Shown here one piece after another: positions 1 through 10,632 of a stretch of DNA of 10,632 bases. Source of the DNA: Candidatus Nanopelagicales bacterium (GTDB lineage Bacteria > Actinomycetota > Actinomycetes > S36-B12 > UBA10799); contig JAUYKX010000298.1 in assembly GCA_030699055.1 (NCBI GenBank), positions 1 to 10,632 on the forward strand, given 5' to 3'. Each line of letters begins with the position of its first letter. Position 1 is the first letter of the stretch. The notes beneath the pieces are model-generated. The model was not told the DNA's origin, made no database searches, and saw only the letters and a program-made list of their open reading frames with translations. The translations under genes and the position numbers were made by a program.

Positions 1-1
1 G

Positions 2-5536
<5,535 letters not shown>

Positions 5537-5546
<10 letters not shown>

Positions 5547-7189
5547 TACTCGTTCGGGTCGCGGAAGTCGGCACCATCGCCGGCCAGGACCCGCCGCAGT
5601 AACTTGCCTGTCGGATTGCGGGGAAGCGAATCGTGGACAACGACCGCCCGGGGGCGGTGATGGGGACCCAACACCTGGCGACACCAGGACACCAATTCCT
5701 CCGGGTTGAAGGTCTCCCGATCGGCGGGCACGACGTGCGCTACGAGGATGGCTCCGTAGACGGGGTCCGGTCGACCGGCGACGGCCGCATCCACCAACTT
5801 GTCGTTGGTGCGCAATACCTGCTCCACCTCGGCGGGGTGAACATTCTCGCCGCCAGTGATTATCACGTCGTCCGCCCGGCCGACAATCGTGAGTCGGCCC
5901 TGCAAATCGACTCGCCCAACATCACCGGTGAAGACCATGCCCCTGACTCGCGGTCGATCGGTGCCGTCGGTGTAGCCGTGGAAAGTTTCGCTGCTGCTGA
6001 CGAAAACCCGGCCTTCCTCGCCGACAGGCAGGGGTCGGCCGCGCCTGTCGAGGATTTCCACATGCACACCGGGGAGCGGGCGACCCGCGCCTTCGGGGTC
6101 AATCCGCAGGTCCTCCGGGGTGGCGCAGGTGGCGAACCCCGCCTCGGTACTGCCGTAAAGGTTGTAGAGCACATCGCCGAACTCGTCCATGAACTCCGTG
6201 GCCAACGAAGAAGGCAGGGCCGATCCGCTGACCGCCACGCACTTGAGGGCGTCGAGTCGGTACCGGCGCCGAATGCGGGTTGGCAGATCCACCATCCACC
6301 TGAGGACGACCGGCACGGTGACCAGGCCGGTGGCGTCCGTCGCCGCCAACGCGGCCAGGATTCGTTCCGGGTCGGGTTTGCGCATGACCACCTGGGTGCA
6401 GTCCAGCAGACAGCCGAGGCGGTGGTTCATCCAAGCCCAGGAGTGGAACAACGGAGCGCCGATCACGACCGTGTCGCCGACGGTCAGAGGGAAGGCATCG
6501 AGCAGGGCGGCCACGGCATTGAAGGTCGCCCCGCTGCGTCCGGCGCCACGAGGCCTGCCGGCCGAGGTGCCGGACGTCATGATCACGTGTTGTCCGTACT
6601 GGACCGGAGGCTGCAGGGACCGACGGATGGGCAAAGTCGCCAGAAGCGGCAAGCCCGACTTCTCGTCCATCTGAAGCCGGGCTACCCCGTCGGGAACGAG
6701 GTCAGCGAATTCCTGGTCGTGGATCACCAAGGACATGCTGTGCCCTGTCGCCACCTGCTGAAATTGTCCACGCTCGATCGAGGTGTTGAGGTAGACGAGG
6801 TTGGCCCCGGTTCGAGCAACCCCGATGATCGCCTCAAGAAACGAGCGTGAATTGCGACCCAGCAGTCCAACGGTCGCATTTCCGTCGATACCCCGGTCTC
6901 GCAGAGCCAAGGCGAGAGCAGTGCATCGGTGGTCGATTTCGGCGAACGAAGTCTCCGGGCGCTCGTCGTCGTCCAGGTCGATGACGGCGACCTGGTCGGG
7001 ATGGCGGACAGACCCGAGCGAGAACCCGATCGCGGGCCCGGTTCCCCAGCGTCGAACCTGGGCCGCGATCCGCAGTCCTGTCGTGGGCAACATGGGCCTG
7101 AGCAGACCGGTCCGGGCAGCACCCCGGGCACCGGCGGCCACGACCCGGGCCTCGTCGGTCAAACGATGGAGTCGCAGCGGCGTATTCAT
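5537..7189 (-). CDS. AMP-dependent acyl-CoA ligase, fatty-acid FadD-like
   Basis: The product is a 550-aa ANL-superfamily enzyme expected to form an acyl-adenylate and then an acyl-CoA thioester in the cytoplasm. An N-terminal region (1-60) precedes the large adenylation domain (about 60-430) and the small C-terminal domain (about 435-540). Visible motifs are the P-loop TSGTSAGRPRGA (205-216), PLFHSWAW (246-253), YGSTEAG (345-351), TGD (421-423), the hinge GRADD (437-441), GGENVHPAEVE (446-456) and RNPTGKLLRR with the catalytic Lys529. The phrase YGSTEAG...ATPEDLR and the C-terminal pattern recall mycobacterial FadD2/FadD12-type ligases, but the substrate is not determinable. The ATG at 7187-7189 was chosen because the open frame further upstream (to 7615) runs over argC and does not look like protein. 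No Shine-Dalgarno sequence precedes it; an in-frame GTG (7139-7141) with GAGG 8 nt upstream is an alternative. Intact, single-gene unit between pheT and argC. Confidence 0.88.
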
Positions 7190-7211
7190 CGCTACATAGT
7201 GGTTGGTGCCA

Positions 7212-7242
7212 GTTCCGGGGCGCGCGGCGGTATCCCCGGAAC
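7212..7242. repeat. 9-bp perfect inverted repeat, possible operator or leader hairpin
   Basis: GTTCCGGGG at 7212-7220 is exactly complementary to CCCCGGAAC at 7234-7242, separated by a GC-rich 13-nt spacer. If argC is transcribed from its leaderless promoter, this repeat lies outside the argC transcript. It could be a protein-binding operator for the leftward ligase gene or a hairpin in that gene's 5' untranslated region. No run of T follows on either strand that would suggest a classical terminator. Confidence 0.6.
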
Positions 7243-7257
7243 GGTTCTCAGGGAACC
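7243..7257. repeat. 15-bp interrupted palindrome GGTTC-N5-GAACC
   Basis: GGTTC (7243-7247) and GAACC (7253-7257) form a 5-bp inverted repeat around a 5-nt centre, directly abutting the larger inverted repeat to its left. Both repeats share a GTTC/GAAC core, which suggests two related half-site pairs for one regulator rather than chance. The function is unknown. Confidence 0.45.
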
Positions 7258-7285
7258 CAATCGGTACGCGGTCAAGTGAGCCTCG

Positions 7286-7303
7286 ATATGCGCATATGCG
7301 TAT
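7286..7303. promoter_or_regulatory. Candidate ArgR operator (ARG box) overlapping the argC promoter
   Basis: Two overlapping dyads lie just before argC: the perfect 12-bp palindrome ATATGCGCATAT (7286-7297) and the 16-bp imperfect palindrome ATGCGCATATGCGTAT (7288-7303, perfect core 7291-7300). ARG boxes bound by the arginine repressor are about 18-bp AT-rich palindromes with TGCAT-like arms in Actinobacteria. This site has the size, location and AT bias expected but matches the published Streptomyces-type consensus only partly (about 11 of 18 positions by my hand alignment). It overlaps the -10 element, so binding would block RNA polymerase. argR is not in the window. Confidence 0.45.
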
Positions 7304-7313
7304 GATTCCCTCA
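7301..7313 (+). promoter_or_regulatory. Putative leaderless promoter -10 element of the arg operon
   Basis: TATGAT at 7301-7306 is close to the consensus -10 hexamer and is followed 6 nt later by the argC ATG (7313), so the transcript would start at or beside the start codon. The intervening bases are pyrimidine-rich and carry no Shine-Dalgarno sequence, consistent with leaderless initiation. A -35 box is weak at best (GTGAGC at 7276-7281, 19-nt spacer), which would suit a promoter controlled by a repressor on the overlapping palindrome. Confidence 0.55.
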
Positions 7314-8347
7314 TGGCTTTCTCGGTCGGGGTTATGGGCGCGTCGGGCTATACGGGCGGGGAACTGCTGCGGTTGGTTTCCGGGCACCCCGATCTGGCGC
7401 TGGTCGCGGCGGGGGCTCGGGAAAGAGTCGGGCAAGTCGTCACTCAGGTTCATCCGCAATTGGACCTCGACGATGGCTGGAACTTCGTGGAGAACGGCAC
7501 TGATGATCTGTTGGCCGCCGATGTCGTCCTGATGGCTCTTCCGGCGGGTCGTTCCGGCGAGTTGAACACCGCAACGGACTCCGTGCGCTTGGTGATCGAT
7601 CTGGGCGCGGATCATCGCTTGCGGGACCCGGCTCAGTGGACCCGGTACTACGGCGATCTTCCATTATCGGAGCCGTGGACCTATGGACTGCCCGAGTTGC
7701 CGGGCCAACGGGCGGCAATCGCCGCGAGCGACAGGATCGCGAATCCCGGTTGCTACGCCACCGCCGTTCAACTCGCCCTGGCCCCCCTCTTGAGCGCTGG
7801 GCTGCTGGCCGACGAAGCCATCACGGTTTCGGCCGCCAGTGGTACATCCGGGGCCGGTCGCCGGCCGACCGATGCACTGCTGGCGACCAATGTGATGGGC
7901 TCGATGAGCGCCTACAAGGCCGGAGGAGTGCATCAGCACACCCCGGAAGTGGAACAGCAATTGACCGATTTGGCCGGTCGCCCAGTTCGGGTCTGCTTCA
8001 CTCCGTTGTTGGCGCCGATGCCCCGGGGAATCATCGCCACCTGTTTCGGTCGGGCAGCGGGACCGGTCGAGACGGCTGATGTTCTCCAGGTGCTAAGGGA
8101 GGCATACGAGGACGAGTCTTTCGTGACCGTATTGCCGGCGGGGCGCTGGCCCGCTACTGGTGCAGTGTTGGGAACCAACCGGGTTCAACTGAGCGCAGCG
8201 TCCGACCAACGAACGGGAGTGATCACATTGATCAGCACTTTGGACAATCTGGGCAAGGGGGCGGCTGGCCAGGCAATCCAGAACCTCAACCTGGCGCTCG
8301 GGTTGCCTGAGACCGCAGGTCTTTCAGGGAACGGAGTGAGGCCGTGA
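7313..8347 (+). CDS. argC: N-acetyl-gamma-glutamyl-phosphate reductase
   Basis: ArgC catalyses the third step of arginine synthesis: NADPH-dependent reduction of N-acetylglutamyl-5-phosphate to N-acetylglutamate-5-semialdehyde, in the cytoplasm. The 344-aa protein has the normal length. Its N-terminal Rossmann domain opens with GVMGASGYTGGELLRL (6-21), and the catalytic cysteine is Cys147 in ANPGCYAT. The motif GGVHQHTPEVEQ (204-215) carries the conserved active-site histidine region (His207/His209), where many homologues have HRHTPE; here the middle residue is Gln. The C-terminal part includes DNLGKGAAGQAIQNLN, typical of the family. The ATG at 7313 gives an N-terminus aligned with other ArgC proteins and has no Shine-Dalgarno sequence. 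It is the first gene of the operon and its TGA overlaps the argJ GTG start (GTGA), implying coupled translation. Confidence 0.97.
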   Translation: MAFSVGVMGASGYTGGELLRLVSGHPDLALVAAGARERVGQVVTQVHPQLDLDDGWNFVENGTDDLLAADVVLMALPAGRSGELNTATDSVRLVIDLGADHRLRDPAQWTRYYGDLPLSEPWTYGLPELPGQRAAIAASDRIANPGCYATAVQLALAPLLSAGLLADEAITVSAASGTSGAGRRPTDALLATNVMGSMSAYKAGGVHQHTPEVEQQLTDLAGRPVRVCFTPLLAPMPRGIIATCFGRAAGPVETADVLQVLREAYEDESFVTVLPAGRWPATGAVLGTNRVQLSAASDQRTGVITLISTLDNLGKGAAGQAIQNLNLALGLPETAGLSGNGVRP

Positions 8348-9495
8348 GCGTCACATCACCCATCGGATTCAGGGCGGCCGGGGTGGCAGCGGGCCTGAAA
8401 GATAGCGGCGATCCCGACGTCGCCATAGTGATCAATGATGGGCCGCAGCTAGTGGCTGCCGGGAGGTTCACCAGCAACAGATTCCAGGCGGCGCCCGTCC
8501 AGTGGTCAAGGGAAATCCTGGCCGATGGTTCTCTGACGGCAGTGGTACTCAACTCCGGTGGGGCCAACGCCTGCACGGGAACTGAAGGTCGGGAGGACAC
8601 CCGGCTGACGGCCGAGTACGCGGCTCGACTCCTGGAGTGTGACGCCCGCGACGTGGCGATCTGCTCCACGGGGCTGATCGGAGTTCGCCTCGATCTGCCC
8701 CGTTTGCTATGCGGTGTTGACAAGGCATTCAGTTCGGCGAATCCAGATGGCGGACTGGCCGCCGCCACGGCAATCATGACCACGGACACGAAGCCGAAGC
8801 AGGCCGCGCTGTCCAGCGACGGGTATCGGATCGGCGGGATGGCGAAAGGCGTCGGAATGTTGGCCCCGGAAATGGCCACCATGCTCGTCGTCGTGACCAC
8901 AGATGCCCTGATCGATGTCGAGCGGGCCCGGCAAAGCTTGTCGCGGGCAGGCGCGCGCAGCTTCGAGCGAATCGATTCCGATGGCTGCATGTCGACCAAT
9001 GACACGGTGTTACTGCTGGCCAACGGAGCCAGCGGGGTCGAGCCAGACCCGGAACTGTTCGATGCCCAACTGCTGGAGGTGTGCGATTCGCTGGCGGATC
9101 AGCTGATCGCGGATGCCGAGGGGGCGACCAAGGAAATTCGGGTCAATGTGATCAATGCGAAGAGTGATTCGGACGCGGTTGTCGCCGCCCGGGCCATCGC
9201 TCGGAGCAACCTTCTCAAGTGCGCCATCCACGGCAATGACCCCAATTGGGGACGGGTGTTGTCAGCACTGGGAACGACATCGGCGGTATTCGATCCAAAC
9301 CAGGTCGATGTGGCGATCAATGGCTGGTGGGTGTGTCGTGACGGAGCGATCGGGGACGATCGGTCCCAGGTGCAGATGACCGGTCGGCACGTCTCCATCA
9401 CGGTCGACCTGAAGGCGGGCCAGAGCCACGGGTCGATCAGGACTAACGATCTGACCGCCGAGTATGTGCACGAAAATTCGGCGTATTCGTCATGA
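8344..9495 (+). CDS. argJ: Glutamate N-acetyltransferase / ornithine acetyltransferase
   Basis: ArgJ transfers acetyl from N-acetylornithine to glutamate, releasing ornithine and regenerating N-acetylglutamate; bifunctional members also make N-acetylglutamate from acetyl-CoA. The precursor is 383 aa. It is an Ntn-hydrolase-fold protein that cleaves itself before a threonine: here Ala178-Thr179 within KGVGMLAPEMATM (169-180), so Thr179 becomes the N-terminal nucleophile of the beta chain. CSTGLIG (107-113) supplies the Thr-Gly oxyanion-hole pair (109-110). Other family segments are FTSNRFQAAPV (42-52), LNSGGANACTG (69-79), HGNDPNWGR near 297-305 and the C-terminal NDLTAEYVHENSAYSS. The GTG start overlaps the argC stop and has GGAG at 8333-8336, 7 nt upstream. 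Whether it is mono- or bifunctional cannot be decided from sequence alone; no separate argA is present in the window. Confidence 0.96.
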   Translation: MSVTSPIGFRAAGVAAGLKDSGDPDVAIVINDGPQLVAAGRFTSNRFQAAPVQWSREILADGSLTAVVLNSGGANACTGTEGREDTRLTAEYAARLLECDARDVAICSTGLIGVRLDLPRLLCGVDKAFSSANPDGGLAAATAIMTTDTKPKQAALSSDGYRIGGMAKGVGMLAPEMATMLVVVTTDALIDVERARQSLSRAGARSFERIDSDGCMSTNDTVLLLANGASGVEPDPELFDAQLLEVCDSLADQLIADAEGATKEIRVNVINAKSDSDAVVAARAIARSNLLKCAIHGNDPNWGRVLSALGTTSAVFDPNQVDVAINGWWVCRDGAIGDDRSQVQMTGRHVSITVDLKAGQSHGSIRTNDLTAEYVHENSAYSS

Positions 9496-10511
9496 CCGCA
9501 ACGCAGGAACCGGAACCATCCCCAGGGGTAGATACGGGGGAATCCCCGGTGGAAGCTCCGAGAGACGGCCCAGAACAGAGCACCGCGCTGGGGTCGGCGA
9601 CCGACGAAGCGGTCAGCGCGGCGCTCGCGTTGGATGCATCGGCGAAGGCCGAGGTGCTCAGCCACGCGCTGCCGTGGCTTGAGCGGTTCCACCACAAGAC
9701 GATTGTGATCAAGTACGGCGGAAACGCCATGATTGATCAGGGCCTATCCGACGCGTTCGCGGCGGACATCGTTTTCCTCCGGCTGGCGGGCATTCGGCCG
9801 GTAGTGGTTCACGGTGGTGGGCCGCAGATCGACAAGGTGCTTGACCGTCTCGGAGTGGCGCACCAGTTCGTCGCGGGTCGCCGGGTGACGACGCCGGAAG
9901 TTCTCGACGTGGTCCGGATGGTGCTCACCGGCCAGGTCCAGCGCCAGCTCGTTAACTTGATCAACCGTCACGGTCCCCGGGCCGTGGGAGTATCCGGGGA
10001 AGACGGATCCTTGTTCACCGCGAGCCGGCTGCGGCCGATTGTTGACGGTGAACACGTCGACATCGGTCTGGTCGGCCACATCACCTCGGTGCGTCCGGGA
10101 ATCATCGAAACGATGATCGATGACGGCTTTATCCCGGTCGTTTCAAGTCTGAGCGTGGGTGAAGACGGCACAGTTTACAACGTCAATGCTGACGACGCCG
10201 CAGCGAAGTTGGCTGCCGCGATCGGGGCGACCAAGCTGCTCATGTTGTCCGACATCCCCGGTATCTGCCGCAACTGGCCGGCTGATGACGACGTGATTCG
10301 CGAGTTGTCAGTCGACGAAGCGGCCGAGATGTTGCCCAACCTGGCCGGGGGCATGGTGCCCAAGGTTCAGGCTTGCCTGGATGCCGTGAGCCATGGCGTG
10401 GAACGGGCCCACATCGTCGACGGCCGACAGCCTCATTCGGTGCTCGTTGAGATCTTCACCGATCACGGCGTCGGCACGATGATCACCGCTGACGGGGGCG
10501 GCGATGAGTGA
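9492..10511 (+). CDS. argB: Acetylglutamate kinase with extended N-terminus
   Basis: ArgB phosphorylates N-acetylglutamate with ATP, the second and usually feedback-controlled step of arginine synthesis. The amino-acid-kinase fold is clear: IVIKYGGNAM with Lys74, VVVHGGGPQID (104-114), RVTTPEVLDVVRMVLTGQVQ (131-150), NVNADDAAAKLA (230-241), LLMLSDIPGI (249-258) and GGMVPKV with Lys291. The helix LSHALPWLERFHHK (56-69) and the C-terminal stretch HIVDGRQPHSVLVEIFTDHGVGTMI (307-331) match arginine-inhibited kinases, so feedback inhibition by arginine is likely. At 339 aa it is longer than the usual roughly 290-310 residues because about 50 Pro/Glu/Ser/Ala-rich residues precede the N-helix. The ATG shares ATGA with the argJ stop; later in-frame GTG (codon 20) and TTG (codon 47) are possible but less favoured starts. 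There is no clear Shine-Dalgarno sequence, so translation probably depends on coupling. Confidence 0.96.
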   Translation: MTATQEPEPSPGVDTGESPVEAPRDGPEQSTALGSATDEAVSAALALDASAKAEVLSHALPWLERFHHKTIVIKYGGNAMIDQGLSDAFAADIVFLRLAGIRPVVVHGGGPQIDKVLDRLGVAHQFVAGRRVTTPEVLDVVRMVLTGQVQRQLVNLINRHGPRAVGVSGEDGSLFTASRLRPIVDGEHVDIGLVGHITSVRPGIIETMIDDGFIPVVSSLSVGEDGTVYNVNADDAAAKLAAAIGATKLLMLSDIPGICRNWPADDDVIRELSVDEAAEMLPNLAGGMVPKVQACLDAVSHGVERAHIVDGRQPHSVLVEIFTDHGVGTMITADGGGDE

Positions 10512-10632
10512 TCAAAACCTGGCTGACTACCGCGCCCGGTGGGAATCCGTGATGATGCCCAACTACGGGGTTCCCCCCGTGGCCTTTTCGCACGGACATG
10601 GGTCGACGGTGGTTGACGTCGACGGGCACGAG
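10504..10632 (+). CDS. argD: Acetylornithine aminotransferase (3' partial, N-terminus only)
   Basis: An ATG at 10504 opens a frame that stays open to the window end (43 codons). It begins MSDQNLADYRARWESVMMPN, then YGVPPVAFSHGHGSTVVDVDG. The W..VMMPNYG.PP pattern followed by a short beta hairpin ending in DVDG is the typical N-terminus of class III PLP-dependent acetylornithine aminotransferases, which convert N-acetylglutamate semialdehyde to N-acetylornithine. The PLP lysine and the rest of the enzyme lie beyond the window. The start overlaps the argB stop by 8 bp, in line with the coupled organisation of the operon, and position after argB supports the call. Confidence 0.88.
   Translation, partial: MSDQNLADYRARWESVMMPNYGVPPVAFSHGHGSTVVDVDGHE

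Larger units (their letters stand above)
7190..7312. other. Divergent intergenic region between the acyl-CoA ligase gene and argC
   Basis: This 123-bp gap is the only real non-coding stretch in the window. From left to right it holds two adjacent inverted repeats (7212-7242 and 7243-7257), an ARG-box-like palindrome (7286-7303) and the argC -10 element (7301-7306). I find no convincing -10 element for the leftward acyl-CoA ligase gene and no Shine-Dalgarno sequence for either flanking gene. Confidence 0.85.

Noticed and set aside
5633..6850. 405-codon plus-strand open frame opposite the ligase gene
   Set aside because: It is antisense to a clearly conserved enzyme, is rich in Gly/Arg/His/Asp as expected of a GC-rich shadow frame, and shows no recognisable domain.
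7190..7615. Upstream extension of the minus-strand ligase frame over the intergenic region and argC
   Set aside because: The extra 142 residues do not resemble any ANL N-terminus and cross the argC promoter and coding start; the ATG at 7187-7189 gives a normal length.
9540..9660. Possible separate short gene at the argB N-terminus
   Set aside because: The extension is in frame with the kinase, begins at the ATGA overlap and is not interrupted by a stop, so it is best read as part of ArgB.

Overview
The window is GC-rich, gene-dense DNA that reads as a chromosomal segment of an actinobacterium. The evidence is the actinobacterial style of PheS (paired CXXC motifs in the catalytic domain), the pheST-argCJBD neighbourhood, ATGA/GTGA stop-start overlaps, and two operon-leading genes that lack a Shine-Dalgarno sequence but have a TANNNT -10 element 6-7 nt before their ATG (leaderless architecture). 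Genus cannot be told from the sequence alone. I see no rRNA, tRNA, CRISPR array, insertion sequence or phage gene.

Layout: (1) 2-1951 (+), the 3' part of a gene for a fused adenylation domain, acyl/peptidyl carrier domain and integral-membrane acyltransferase-3 domain; its 5' end lies outside the window. (2) 1888-5546 (+), pheS and pheT, the two subunits of phenylalanyl-tRNA synthetase, joined by an ATGA overlap. pheS starts inside the 3' end of the previous gene, probably from its own leaderless promoter. (3) 5537-7189 (-), a fatty-acyl-CoA-ligase-like enzyme, convergent with pheT (stop codons overlap by 10 bp) and divergent from argC. (4) 7190-7312, a 123-bp divergent intergenic region with two adjacent inverted repeats and an ARG-box-like palindrome overlapping the argC promoter. 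(5) 7313 to the window end (+), argC-argJ-argB-argD (argD cut after 43 codons), a tightly overlapping arginine operon.

How the genes work together: ArgJ makes N-acetylglutamate (and recycles acetyl from N-acetylornithine), ArgB phosphorylates it, ArgC reduces the acyl phosphate to the semialdehyde and ArgD transaminates this to N-acetylornithine. PheS and PheT form the tetrameric synthetase that charges tRNA-Phe. The two adenylate-forming (ANL superfamily) enzymes on either side of pheST are accessory genes set into an otherwise conserved pheST-arg block.

The most unusual object is the first gene: a single polypeptide that could activate a carboxylic acid, hold it as a thioester and pass it to a membrane acyltransferase, in effect a one-chain counterpart of the DltA-DltC-DltB logic. 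Its substrate and acceptor are unknown.
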